Below are positions 53,727-63,200 of a stretch of DNA of 64,000 bases, in pieces; within the stretch, counting starts at the first letter, position 1; each line of letters opens with the position of its first letter. Under the pieces are notes generated by a model, which saw only the letters and a list, made by a program, of their open reading frames with translations, made no database searches and was not told where the DNA came from. Source of the stretch: an uncultured Lachnospiraceae bacterium (GTDB taxonomy: Bacteria; Bacillota; Clostridia; Lachnospirales; Lachnospiraceae); assembly GCA_910586615.1 (NCBI GenBank), contig CAJUJP010000017.1, positions 8,351-72,350 on the forward strand. The letters are read 5' to 3'. Both the position numbers and the translations under genes were made by a program.

Positions 53727-55247
53727 ATGAGTGCAGCAGAGATTATTCTGATTGTGATCGGAGTGGCAATATTCCTGTTGGGATATCTGATGCCCGCGAG
53801 AAAAAAGGATCTGGATGAAGAGGTACGACTGATCAGCGAAGACGAGATCAGAAAAATGGTTGCCGGAGAGATGGAGCACGTTAAGGGAAATATTTCCAAT
53901 ATTGTGGAGGAGACTGTAGAGTATTCCATTGAAAAGGCAGAACGTGCCATGGAACGGGTGACCAATGAGAAAGTCATGGCGGTCAGTGAATATTCAGATA
54001 CCGTATTGGAGGAAATTAACAAGAATCATAAGGAAGTCGTGTTTCTGTATGATATGCTGAATGATAAACATGATAACCTGATGTCTACTATTAACGAGGC
54101 AACGATGGCGGCAGACAGCGTGAAGGAAACTACCAGAGATTCCGAGATCATGGCGCATGAAGCAGCGGAGAAGATCGAAGCGGTTTTTCAGGCATCAGAT
54201 GAAGCGGCAGATTCGATCAGAGATGCGATGAATGCGGCGGCCAAGGTTCAGAAAGCCGCACAAGAGTCCATGCGCATTGTGATCCGTGCAGTGGAGGGAG
54301 CCAAGAGTGAATTGGCGGCATTGCGTGCAGCCAAGACGGAATATATGGCGGAAGCTCAAAAAACGCAGCCGGAGGAAACAGTCCGGGTGCAGGAGAAAAC
54401 CGTAATAGAGCCGGAAGCAGGACAGATTCGGAAGCAAAAGGCTGATCCGGCACCAGAAGCAGGTTATCCACAGACAGAACAGGAAAGCATGGAAAATGCA
54501 GCTTACGGTTCAGGCACAGAACTGCCTGAGGCAGAACCGGAGCGTCCGCAGAGAACAGGGGCAGAAGCAGAGGAAGGTCGTCCGCAGAGAGTAGAGTCGG
54601 AAGCAGGAGCAGGATATTCACGGAGAGCGGAGGCAGGACGTCCGCGCACAGTAGAGTCAGAAGCAGGAACAGATCGTCTGCAGGAGCAGCCGGAAGCATG
54701 GAGTAGCTATTCCCGTGAGATGTCGGGCGGCGGATTTGTGTCAGAGCCTACAGGTCAGATAGATGCCGGCCGCAGCACAGCTGTGCCGAAGACAGAACGG
54801 GAGCGCTTCCAGAGAACAGAGATGGAAGCGCCGGACTATACGCCGGATTTTCCGGAAGAAACCGAAACTGTGGAAGAAGAGGTGGATTTCACACCTATTT
54901 CGCCAAGAAGGGTGGAGATCATTCATCAGCCGGACGGAGATTATGTGGCTGAGGATATAGATGATATGTCCACAAGCGAAGCTTTTGCCAGTATGGGATT
55001 TTTTGCACCCAGGGAAGAGGCAAAAAGAAAGCCACGGGCTCGAAAAGCGCCAAGAAGAGAGAGACCGCAGGATGCGGCACCTGCAGTGGATCTTCAGTTT
55101 GCCCAGGGGAAAGATAACGGGCGTAATAGTAATGAGAGGATTCTGGAGCTGCACAAGGCAGGCAAGTCCAACATGGCCATTGCAAGAGAGCTTGGACTGG
55201 GACTTGGCGAGGTGAAACTGGTCATAGATCTCTTTGAGGGTCTGTAG
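53727..55247 (+). CDS. SwrB/DUF6115-like membrane protein with repeat-rich linker
   Basis: An N-terminal membrane helix (AAEIILIVIGVAIFLLGYLM) is followed by a long coiled coil (about 30-200), a Pro/Glu/Arg/Gly-rich disordered stretch (210-370) with repeated RPQR/VESEAGAG-like blocks, and a C-terminal HTH-like segment (ILELHKAGKSNMAIARELGL). This membrane-helix/coiled-coil/HTH plan and the fliA-rpsB position match SwrB (YlxL) of B. subtilis, which promotes flagellar basal body assembly. SwrB is about 170 aa; this protein is 506. Confidence 0.75.
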   Translation: MSAAEIILIVIGVAIFLLGYLMPARKKDLDEEVRLISEDEIRKMVAGEMEHVKGNISNIVEETVEYSIEKAERAMERVTNEKVMAVSEYSDTVLEEINKNHKEVVFLYDMLNDKHDNLMSTINEATMAADSVKETTRDSEIMAHEAAEKIEAVFQASDEAADSIRDAMNAAAKVQKAAQESMRIVIRAVEGAKSELAALRAAKTEYMAEAQKTQPEETVRVQEKTVIEPEAGQIRKQKADPAPEAGYPQTEQESMENAAYGSGTELPEAEPERPQRTGAEAEEGRPQRVESEAGAGYSRRAEAGRPRTVESEAGTDRLQEQPEAWSSYSREMSGGGFVSEPTGQIDAGRSTAVPKTERERFQRTEMEAPDYTPDFPEETETVEEEVDFTPISPRRVEIIHQPDGDYVAEDIDDMSTSEAFASMGFFAPREEAKRKPRARKAPRRERPQDAAPAVDLQFAQGKDNGRNSNERILELHKAGKSNMAIARELGLGLGEVKLVIDLFEGL

Positions 55248-55279
55248 AAAGATAAGAATTGTTAAAAAGGTGACAATGC

Positions 55280-56146
55280 ATGGAACGGAAATATTATTTG
55301 CGCGGCCTTGGACTTGGCATCACGGTGACAGCGATCATCATGGGAATGGCGATGTCGCATAATAAGACGATGACCGATGAAGAGGTAAAAGCCAGAGCCA
55401 GGGAACTGGGGATGGTGGAGAATACGGTCTTGTCTGATATGGAAGACGATGAAGCCGAAGATGATGATCCTGACAGTGAGCTCCCCGGCGGGGAAGATAC
55501 GCCGGGGCAGGCTGATGATAACGGAAAATCCGGAGAAAGCGGCCGCAAGCAGGACGCAGAAGCGGATGTAAAAGCGGAGAAAGAAACTTTGGACAAGGCT
55601 TCAGGTGAAGCAGAGGATGCGGATGTACAGGCGGCTCAGACAGGGGCGGATGCCGGAAGCGGGGAAATCAGGACCGGGAACAGTACCCAGGCCAAAGCCG
55701 ATGCCGACAGCCCGCAGACAAAAGCTGATGCCGGGAGTGCACCGGTGAAAGGCAATACAGACACCGAAACGGCAAAAGCGGATAATGCAGCAGAAAAAGT
55801 GCAGTCACAGCCTGAGGAGAAGGAGAACACACAGCCGAAGAAAGATGCCGGGAGTACGCCTGCGAAAAACAACGCAGACACCGGAACGGCGAAAGCAAAT
55901 GATGCGGCAGGAAAAGCAGGTTCGCAGTCCGATCGGAAAGTAAAGACGATTACGGTCAATTCCGGTGACGGTTCCTATACCGTGGCGAGAAAGCTGGCAG
56001 ATGCGGGTGTGGTTACTTCTGCAGAGAATTTTGATGAATATCTCTGCAGTAATGGGTATGACAAAAGACTTAGAACAGGTACTTTTTCGATTCCGGCAGA
56101 TGCAGGCGACGAGCAGATCGCAAGAATTGTGACCGGTGCCGAATAA
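55280..56146 (+). CDS. Membrane protein with Ala/Lys/Asp repeats and MltG-like LysM C-terminus
   Basis: A single N-terminal helix (GLGLGITVTAIIMGMAMS) anchors an extracytoplasmic protein. Residues about 50-215 are low complexity and contain a duplicated segment of about 32 residues (DAGSAPVKGNTDTETAKADN... and DAGSTPAKNNADTGTAKAND...). The last 70 residues resemble the LysM-like part of MltG/YceG transglycosylases (V-I-GDGSYTVARKLADAGV, then LRTGTFSIPADAGDEQIARI). The catalytic transglycosylase domain itself is absent, so a wall-binding role is more likely than cleavage. Length 288 aa. Confidence 0.7.
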   Translation: MERKYYLRGLGLGITVTAIIMGMAMSHNKTMTDEEVKARARELGMVENTVLSDMEDDEAEDDDPDSELPGGEDTPGQADDNGKSGESGRKQDAEADVKAEKETLDKASGEAEDADVQAAQTGADAGSGEIRTGNSTQAKADADSPQTKADAGSAPVKGNTDTETAKADNAAEKVQSQPEEKENTQPKKDAGSTPAKNNADTGTAKANDAAGKAGSQSDRKVKTITVNSGDGSYTVARKLADAGVVTSAENFDEYLCSNGYDKRLRTGTFSIPADAGDEQIARIVTGAE

Positions 56147-56230
56147 TTTTATCTTAATTACCATAAGACATTTTGGAGACTTCAAAATACGTTTTAAAAG
56201 AAAAACTTCAGCTGAGTGAAAATACATGAT

Positions 56231-56255
56231 AACCCCTTGCATAAAGGGGGTTTTT
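56231..56255 (+). terminator. Intrinsic terminator at the end of the fla/che operon
   Basis: AACCCCTT (56231-56238) pairs with AGGGGGTT across a short loop, followed by TTTTT. It lies 85 bp after the last gene and directly before the rpsB promoter. Confidence 0.85.
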
Positions 56256-56261
56256 ATGTTA

Positions 56262-56290
56262 TTGTATTTTAGTGTGCGTGAGCATACAGT
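56262..56290 (+). promoter_or_regulatory. Sigma-A promoter of rpsB
   Basis: TTGTAT (56262-56267), a 17-nt spacer and TACAGT (56285-56290) immediately follow the terminator, leaving a leader of about 120 nt before rpsB. Confidence 0.6.
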
Positions 56291-56310
56291 AACAAGTAAT
56301 CACATAGGCC

Positions 56311-56370
56311 AGTGTGCTGCGTTTTACGACGGCACCTATGACTGCCGGTGCTTCCTTACGCAGAAGTGGC
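56311..56370 (+). ncRNA. Structured 5' leader of rpsB
   Basis: CTGCGT (56317-56322) pairs with ACGCAG (56358-56363) and encloses GCACC (56332-56336) pairing with GGTGC (56347-56351). The nested stems lie 54 nt upstream of the rpsB start. Ribosomal protein operons are often controlled by such leaders; binding of S2 is inferred. Confidence 0.45.
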
Positions 56371-56416
56371 AGTGAAGTCATGGCATATGGAAGAACAACC
56401 AAACGGAGGTATAAAC

Positions 56417-57163
56417 ATGAGCGTAATTTCAATGAAACAGTTATTAGAAGCAGGTGTTCATTTCGGACATCAGACAAGAAGATGGAATCCTAAGATGGCT
56501 CCTTACATCTTCACAGAGAGAAACGGCATCCACATCATTGACCTGCAGAAATCTGTAGGTAAAGTTGACGAGGCTTACAAAGCTGTTTTTGATGTGGCAT
56601 CCCAGGGAGGAACCATTCTTTTTGTAGGTACGAAGAAACAGGCTCAGGATGCTGTCAAGACAGAGGCAGAGCGCTGCGGTATGTACTATGTAAATGAGAG
56701 ATGGCTGGGTGGTATGCTCACCAACTTTAAGACAATTCAGTCCAGAATTGACAGACTGAAAGCAATTGAAACTATGTCTGAGGACGGCACTTTTGATGTG
56801 CTGCCTAAGAAGGAAGTTATCCAGATCAAAAAAGAGTGGGAGAAGTTAGAGAAGAATCTGGGCGGAATCAAGAACATGACAAGAATTCCCGACTGTATCT
56901 TTGTAGTTGATCCCAAGAAGGAAAGAATCTGTGTACAGGAGGCGCATACACTGGGTATTACGCTGATCGGTATCGGTGATACAAACTGTGATCCGGAAGA
57001 ACTGGATTACATCATTCCCGGTAATGATGACGCGATCAGAGCCGTTAAGCTGATCGTTGCCAAGATGGCAGATGCCGTAATCGAGGCGAACCAGGGTGCA
57101 GAAGAGTATGTTGAGGAAGCAGAAGCTGCGAAAGTGGAAGAAGCTGACGGAGACAACGAGTAA
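56417..57163 (+). CDS. rpsB: 30S ribosomal protein S2
   Basis: S2 binds late on the 30S platform. The sequence is unmistakable: [45 protein letters not shown], and [19 protein letters not shown]. Length 248 aa. The ATG at 56417 follows ACGGAGG; an in-frame ATG at 56348 lies inside the leader structure. The C-terminus is acidic, as usual. Confidence 0.99.
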   Translation: MSVISMKQLLEAGVHFGHQTRRWNPKMAPYIFTERNGIHIIDLQKSVGKVDEAYKAVFDVASQGGTILFVGTKKQAQDAVKTEAERCGMYYVNERWLGGMLTNFKTIQSRIDRLKAIETMSEDGTFDVLPKKEVIQIKKEWEKLEKNLGGIKNMTRIPDCIFVVDPKKERICVQEAHTLGITLIGIGDTNCDPEELDYIIPGNDDAIRAVKLIVAKMADAVIEANQGAEEYVEEAEAAKVEEADGDNE

Positions 57164-57177
57164 TTACGACGGGACAG

Positions 57178-57210
57178 GTTGAAGAATCCTGGATTTTCAA
57201 CTTTTTATTT
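57178..57210 (+). terminator. Attenuator-like hairpin between rpsB and tsf
   Basis: GTTGAAGAATC (57178-57188) pairs with GATTTTCAAC (57192-57201) with one bulged G and a 3-nt loop, followed by TTTTTATTT. A second perfect inverted repeat TATCACA/TGTGATA lies at 57216-57237. The hairpin may lower tsf expression relative to rpsB. Confidence 0.65.
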
Positions 57211-57286
57211 AAGGGTATCACAGGCGGGCTTGTGATATGCCGGAGATCAGATGGATCAATATAAGCAGATATAGGAGGAAAGATAG

Positions 57287-58222
57287 ATGGCTATTACAGC
57301 AGCAATGGTAAAAGAGTTAAGAGAGATGACCGGTGCGGGCATGATGGATTGTAAGAAAGCCCTTGGCGAGACTGACGGCGACATGGAGGCAGCGGTTGAG
57401 TATCTGAGAAAGAACGGACAGGCTAAGGCAGAGAAGAAAGCCGGAAGAATTGCGGCAGAAGGTCTTTGCCGCGTATCGGTTAAAGATGAGAAGACTGTAG
57501 CAGTTGTGGAAGTAAACTCTGAGACAGACTTCGTTGCTAAAAATGAAGATTTCCAGGCATATGTTGAGGCAGTTGCAAAGCAGGCAGTTGAGTCTGATGC
57601 AGCAGATATGGAGGCTTTCCTTGCAGAAAACTGGCATCTGGATTCTTCCAAGACAGTAAAAGATGCGCTTGTTGACAAGATCGCAGTGATTGGTGAGAAT
57701 CTGACCATCAGAAGATTTGAGAAAGTAGTTGCAAACGATGGCTGTGCTGTATCTTATGTACACGGCGGCGGCAGAATCGGCGTTATCGTAGAAGCGGTAA
57801 CTGACGTGGTAAACGATGCGGTTAAAGAAGCGCTGAACAATGTCGCTATGCAGGTTGCAGCTTTATATCCGAAATATGTGTCCACAGATGAGATTTCTGA
57901 GGAATACAAGGCACATGAGAAAGAGATTCTGGCAGAGCAGATCAAGAATGATCCCAAGATGGCCGGCAAGCCGGAGAAGGTAATTGAAGGCGCAGTCATC
58001 GGTCGTCTGAATAAGGAATTGAAAGAAATCTGTCTGTTAGAGCAGGTATATGTAAAGGCTGAGGATGGCAAGCAGACTGTAGCAAAGTATATCGAGCAGG
58101 TTGCTAAAGAGAACAATGCAAATCTTTCCGTTAAGAGATTCGTTCGTTTTGAGACCGGTGAGGGCCTTGAGAAGAAGGAAGAAAACTTTGCCGAGGAAGT
58201 TGCAAAGCAGATGGGCATGTAA
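57287..58222 (+). CDS. tsf: Translation elongation factor Ts
   Basis: EF-Ts is the nucleotide exchange factor of EF-Tu. The N-terminal UBA-like motif (AAMVKELREMTGAGMMDCKKAL), the GRIAAEG segment and the core EVNSETDFVAKNEDF are diagnostic. Length 311 aa is usual. It starts 123 bp after rpsB with AGGAGG upstream. The last codons reappear imperfectly 57 bp downstream. Confidence 0.99.
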   Translation: MAITAAMVKELREMTGAGMMDCKKALGETDGDMEAAVEYLRKNGQAKAEKKAGRIAAEGLCRVSVKDEKTVAVVEVNSETDFVAKNEDFQAYVEAVAKQAVESDAADMEAFLAENWHLDSSKTVKDALVDKIAVIGENLTIRRFEKVVANDGCAVSYVHGGGRIGVIVEAVTDVVNDAVKEALNNVAMQVAALYPKYVSTDEISEEYKAHEKEILAEQIKNDPKMAGKPEKVIEGAVIGRLNKELKEICLLEQVYVKAEDGKQTVAKYIEQVAKENNANLSVKRFVRFETGEGLEKKEENFAEEVAKQMGM

Positions 58223-58282
58223 AGAAAGCGTAAAAAGCAACTTCCTCGAAGGAAGCTTGCAAAGCAGATGGGGGCTATGTAA
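58200..58282 (+). repeat. Imperfect direct repeat of the tsf 3' end, with hairpin
   Basis: TTGCAAAGCAGATGGG occurs at 58200-58215 (end of tsf) and again at 58257-58272; both are followed by an ATGTAA. Between them, 58237-58260 forms a hairpin (GCAA-CTTCCT / AGGAAG-C-TTGC) whose 3' arm reaches into the second copy. Confidence 0.75.
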
Positions 58283-58314
58283 GATAGTCGATATAAATTT
58301 AATTATAAGAATCA

Positions 58315-58346
58315 AAGGGCTTCAGAGAAATCTGAGGCTCTTTTTT
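58315..58346 (+). terminator. Intrinsic terminator of rpsB-tsf
   Basis: AAGGGCTTCAGA (58315-58326) pairs with TCTGAGGCTCTT (58331-58342) with two G-U pairs and a GAAA loop, followed by a T run. The AT-rich segment starts here. Confidence 0.88.
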
Positions 58347-58394
58347 ATGAAATTGGAATTTGGATTGTAGCATAAGAATTTATTTGTGAAAAAT

Positions 58395-58415
58395 AGTTTA
58401 AAAACAAACTGTTTT
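58395..58415 (+). promoter_or_regulatory. Operator-like repeat 1 upstream of abiEi
   Basis: AGTTTAAAAACAAACTGTTTT contains the inverted repeat AGTTT/AAACT. The same core recurs at 58481, on the other side of the predicted promoter. AbiEi antitoxins are known to bind inverted repeats in their own promoters. Confidence 0.55.
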
Positions 58416-58430
58416 GATTAATTTTTAAAC

Positions 58431-58459
58431 TTGACAGAAAGAAAAAATTATTATAGTAT
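58431..58459 (+). promoter_or_regulatory. Sigma-A promoter of the abiE-NTPase unit
   Basis: A perfect TTGACA (58431-58436), a 17-nt spacer and TAGTAT (58454-58459) give a strong promoter 71 nt upstream of the first ATG. Repeat elements flank it. Confidence 0.75.
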
Positions 58460-58480
58460 AAATTAAGAATGTAGCTAAAC

Positions 58481-58501
58481 AGTTTGAAAACAAACAATTT
58501 T
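58481..58501 (+). promoter_or_regulatory. Operator-like repeat 2 upstream of abiEi
   Basis: AGTTTGAAAACAAACAATTTT contains the perfect inverted repeat GTTTG/CAAAC and shares AGTTT-R-AAAACAAAC with repeat 1, 86 bp apart. It lies between the -10 and the start codon, a position suited to repression. Confidence 0.55.
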
Positions 58502-58529
58502 CTTCTTTAAAAATAAATGGTGAAGTGGT

Positions 58530-59294
58530 ATGAAATTATATTTTGAATTACTAAAATATCCAGTATTCACAATGGAACATGTTAGTCAATACTATGATAA
58601 TATTGAAAGTGCGCGTTCGGCGGTAAAACGGTTAATAAAGAGTGGTCTTGCAGTAAAAATACGAAATAATCTTTACACATGCATTAGTGGAGAAACAGAT
58701 GCTCCATTGGCGAACCGTTATCAAATTGCAGGAGCGATCACACCTACATCTTATCTTTCTCATCATTCGGCAATGGAATATTATGGAATTAGTGACCAAA
58801 TTTTTTATGAGGTTTATGTGTCTTCCAGTACTATGTTTCGAGATTTTGAATTTGATGGATACACATTTTGCTATGTATGTTCCAAATGTAATGAGGGAGT
58901 TGAAACAGTAAAATACAGCGGGGGTGTACGGATAACAGATAAAGAACGGGCTGTGATTGACAGTATTAAGGATTTGGATAAAATAGCCGGACTGGAAGAA
59001 GTGATTGATAATATTCAAGCGGTATCTATTCTTAGAGAAAAACGTATGCTTGCATATTTAGAATGTTATGATAATCAGTTTTTATATCAAAAAGTTGGTT
59101 TTTTACTGAAAAGTCAACAGGAACGCATCGGATTATCAAATGAGTTCTTTCAAATATGCAAAGATAAGATTGGGCGCAGTAAACGTTATTTGACGAGAGA
59201 TTACAATGAAGGAAAATATGATGCTATATGGCGGCTTGTAGTTCCAGACCAGATGTATTATTTGAAAAATGAAGGAGGCAGGTGTGAATTATAA
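58530..59294 (+). CDS. AbiEi-type antitoxin and transcriptional autorepressor
   Basis: AbiEi proteins are the antitoxin of the type IV AbiE toxin-antitoxin system and repress their own promoter. The N-terminus is a winged helix (MKLYFELLKYPVFTMEHVSQ, AVKRLIKSGLAVKIRNNLYTC). The middle has the family's SYLSHHSAMEYYGISDQIF and the C-terminal antitoxin part has GVRITDKERAVIDSIKDLDK. Length 254 aa is typical. The gene is AT-rich, unlike tsf upstream, and overlaps the toxin gene by 11 bp, the usual antitoxin-first order. Confidence 0.9.
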   Translation: MKLYFELLKYPVFTMEHVSQYYDNIESARSAVKRLIKSGLAVKIRNNLYTCISGETDAPLANRYQIAGAITPTSYLSHHSAMEYYGISDQIFYEVYVSSSTMFRDFEFDGYTFCYVCSKCNEGVETVKYSGGVRITDKERAVIDSIKDLDKIAGLEEVIDNIQAVSILREKRMLAYLECYDNQFLYQKVGFLLKSQQERIGLSNEFFQICKDKIGRSKRYLTRDYNEGKYDAIWRLVVPDQMYYLKNEGGRCEL

Positions 59295-60240
59295 TAAGGG
59301 ACAACTTGGACAAATGGCAAAGCAATATGGATTTGTTCGGGACATATTTGAAAAAGTGTTGAGACTGAAAGAAATATTGACATATTTGAATGCAGATGAA
59401 TATCTGCATGAACATCTGGCTTTAAAAGGTGGAACAGCAATCAATATGACCATTTTCAATCTGCCAAGGCTATCTGTTGACTTAGACCTGGATTTTACAC
59501 CCAATTTGCCATTGGAAGAGATGGAAAAAGCCAGGGAGAAAATTATAAAAATGGTGGAAAACTATATGACAGAGGAAGGATATTTTCTGTCAGGGTCTTC
59601 CAGGTATAGTCATAGCCTGGATTCTATGCTGTTCCAATATCAAAATACTGGCGGTAACAGGGACAATATAAAGTTGGAGTTTAATTATTCCCTGCGCTCT
59701 CATATTTTTGCGCCAGTAGAGAGAAGGATGGTAACGGATATTTTTGAAGAAAAAGTTATAGTACGGACCTTGGAACCGATAGAGATATTTGCTGCAAAAG
59801 CAAATGCGCTTATGAACCGAGCGGCAGCCAGAGATTTATATGACTTCAATAATATGATTTGTTTTGGTCTGTTTGATGAATCGGAGTATGAATTGTTCCG
59901 CAAATGCATTATTTTTTATGCATCCATATCAGCAGATAAGATCAATAAGATTTTTGATACATCCGCAATTGATGGTCTGGAGTTTTCAAAGATTAGGCGT
60001 GATTTGTTTCCGGTGCTTCGAAAAAAAGATAATTTTAATTTGGATGAACGTAAGAAGAAAGCAAAGAAGTTTATTGAGGAACTTATGGTTTTGACGGGGG
60101 AGGAAAAAGAGTATTTGGATATGTTTGAGAAAGGTGAATATATGCCTTCGCTTCTATTTTCTGATAATCAGATTTTGGAAAATATTATAGAACATCCGAT
60201 GGCCATTTGGAAGGTGCAGTCGGCACAAAAATTGAGATAA
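59284..60240 (+). CDS. AbiEii/AbiGii-family nucleotidyltransferase toxin
   Basis: Toxins of this family are nucleotidyltransferase-fold enzymes; relatives (MenT) add nucleotides to tRNA 3' ends. The motifs are complete: GGTA at 49-52 followed by Arg62, Ser64 and Asp66/Asp68/Asp70 (PRLSVDLDLDF), then KLE (130-132), then EPIEIFAAKANAL (164-176, Lys172), then RAAARDLYDF (Arg183, Asp184, Asp187). I prefer GTG 59284, 5 nt after AAGGAGG, to an ATG at 59269 that lacks a site. Length 318 aa. The next gene starts 27 bp downstream in the same direction, so a three-gene transcript is likely. Confidence 0.9.
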   Translation: MNYNKGQLGQMAKQYGFVRDIFEKVLRLKEILTYLNADEYLHEHLALKGGTAINMTIFNLPRLSVDLDLDFTPNLPLEEMEKAREKIIKMVENYMTEEGYFLSGSSRYSHSLDSMLFQYQNTGGNRDNIKLEFNYSLRSHIFAPVERRMVTDIFEEKVIVRTLEPIEIFAAKANALMNRAAARDLYDFNNMICFGLFDESEYELFRKCIIFYASISADKINKIFDTSAIDGLEFSKIRRDLFPVLRKKDNFNLDERKKKAKKFIEELMVLTGEEKEYLDMFEKGEYMPSLLFSDNQILENIIEHPMAIWKVQSAQKLR

Positions 60241-60267
60241 AATTATAAAATGCGAGGAGTTTTTAAA

Positions 60268-63200
60268 ATGGAGAAAAATGAGATTGTTAAGTCCGAAATT
60301 GGGTCAGAAGCTGCTTGGAGAGGATTTTCTACTCAGACATTATATATAGCAAAACGGCTTTTGACAGCAGAAAATGATGATCAGCTATATCCAGAACAAG
60401 TCGAGGATTTGATGATTACGAGAAAAGAGAGGATTATAGAACTTGTCCAAGTCAAAAACTTATCTGATGATTTATCTCTTTCAGATTTATCTCCTAAAAA
60501 GAATGATTCATTTTTTAGAAGATGTCTGAAGTTTAAAAAGAGTGAAGAAATATGCTTGAAAATCGTATCATTTGGAAATATTGGTTCTGAGTTACAAAAC
60601 ATGATAAAAGAAAAGGAAAAAGAAAAAAGTAGTATTTACAATAAGTTATTATCGTATGGTTATAGTGAGAATGACACATTATGGTTGCTAAATCATTTAG
60701 AGATAGAAGAGATACGAGAGTCTGAAATCGAAAATAGTATTAAAGAAATTATGAAGAAATATGTTGAAATAGTAGCATATAACTTGGTGAAAGATAATCT
60801 GATTTATTATATATACAAACTTTCACGGGAAAAAGGATATACATCAAAGAAATGCTGGGAAGAAAAAGTAAATAATATAGCAAAGGATCTTATGGCAATA
60901 GATTCGATGCAAAGACAATATCAAAGAACAATTATTCCGCTTTATGACTATAAATTAAATAAAACAGGTGAAGAGTTATTAAATGATTATAGGATGGGGG
61001 TTAACGCTAGTCCAGATCATATTAGAAGTGGTTGCGATTTACGAAGAGAAAGATGGCTTGACGAAATTAAAGGTAGATTTTTGAAAAATAATATTGTTTT
61101 GATAAAAGGAGCATCTGGGCAAGGAAAAACCACCTTGGCTTACAGATACCTTATTGATAATTATCCAGAACTAAATATTATGTGTATTCAAAAGGTTACT
61201 TCAGAGAATCAGGCAATAGATATATTAAGTGTTCTTAGAGGCTTGAATGCTAGGAAAGATATTGTTGTATATATAGATGTGGAGCCTTATGATATCCAAT
61301 GGCTGTGGATTTGCGAAAAAGCATTGGAATTGGCAAAAGATATAAAAATACTTATTTCTATTAGAGAAGAGGATTTTCAACGAAGTCCTATAGATTATTC
61401 AAAACATAATTTTGAAGAAATATCGATTGAGTTTTCAAAGGATGAGGCTATAGAATTATACGAAATGTATCCAAATACTACATATTTGTCATTTGAAAAT
61501 GCTTGGAAGTCTTTTGGCGAAAATGGGCCATTAATGGAATACATTTTTATGCTTAATGAATCCAGAACTTTAGCTGATAGGATTAAGGCTCAAATTGAGA
61601 ATATAATAAATCATGAAAAGGAAGCGGATTCATGGCTTGAAAGTTTGATGATTATATCTTTGGCAGGAATTCATAACAACAGTGTTTCTGTTAACGGTTT
61701 GTTTCAGATAGTGCAATGTAAACAAAAACTTAAAATGATTAAACATTTTGAAAAGGAATACTTTGTTAAAATTACGCAAAATTCTTCATATGTTGAAAGT
61801 TTGCATGTGCTAAGGGCAAGGATTATATATAATATACTAATGGAAATGGGGATTTTCAATAAAGAAGATATTCTGATAAATACATTAGGGATAATAGAAC
61901 ATAACGCAACACAAATGCTTATAGAATATGTGTACGAGGTAGGAATAACACATGAATTAGTTGGTCGGATCGCAAAGATAAGATGTTTAAGTGCTGAAAT
62001 ATATGCAGATATATTGAAAGCTCTGCTGTGGTGTGAAATCTATTATTATTTTGAGATAAATCGGAAGGTTATTGAGGAAGGAGATATACTGTTTAATAAA
62101 CATTTTATGTTTTTGGGGAATACAGATATTACAGGATTATTGCAAATGGATTTATTGCATGATATATCTAAAGTTTTTAATGAGGTAAATCCACATTTTG
62201 AAGAACAAATGACAGATCAATTGAATAAGCTTCCTCTGCTGAAGTTGGAATACAAATTTTTAGATGCATATTTAATTAACACATATAAGGAATTGAATAC
62301 ATGGTTTCAGATTAGAGAAAATGCTCTGACTGCTTGGGGGTATATATTATTTTGGATGTCTTACAGAAAGATTTATTTAAATGAGTTTTCTGCAAATGAT
62401 CTTGATTGGAATTTAAACATAGAAGGAACATTGAATTATGTGCTGGGCATTAGTAAGCAAGGATGGTTTAATGCACGGAATAGAATTGCTGAAAACATAT
62501 TGCCTGCTGTTTTGCAGGAAAATGGAGTTATATATTTTGAGGTTACAGATAATGAAGTCTTTGCTTTGATTAATGTACTTTTAGGGAATGAGCAAGGGGA
62601 ACCACATTCACGAGTCATGAAAATGGTAAGTATTTGTCAACGTTTATTCCCGGAAAAGAAAAAGTACCATGTTAAAATCAGTGGGTATCAGTTGTTGGAG
62701 GGAATAGAAGTTCCGGATACTCAAAAGAATATTTCACAGGAACATCTACCATATGTTTGGATTACTCAATTAAATAATTGCTTTGGTAATATGCATAAAT
62801 ATGATACTCTTCCTGAAAATTGGGAGGATGTTTATAAAAACATAGCTGATGCGAGGAATGCTGCTTTGGAATATTTAGAAATTTTGCTTAAGGGGGTAGA
62901 AAAATTTTATCGTAATGAAAATGTTGAGGTTTTTAAAAGGGATACTTACAACCAAAAGAAAGAATATGTATTAAAACTTACAAAATTAACGCCGTATATT
63001 GAGCCTAAATGTGCAGTAGACAAATACGGAATTCGTGATAATAATTATGTGGTGGAAGACAATAGTGAAAAATATTCAAATAGAAGCAGAATAGAAAGTG
63101 ACAAAGAGCATATATCATATTCATGTCGAGAATATTTTTCATGCATTCATGCTTTTTGCGAGAATGGTGAAAATATATTAATAGATGCTAAATTAAAAAA

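Noticed and set aside
55280..56146. Full endolytic transglycosylase MltG
   Set aside because: Only the LysM-like part is present; the protein ends before the YceG catalytic domain and its glutamate.
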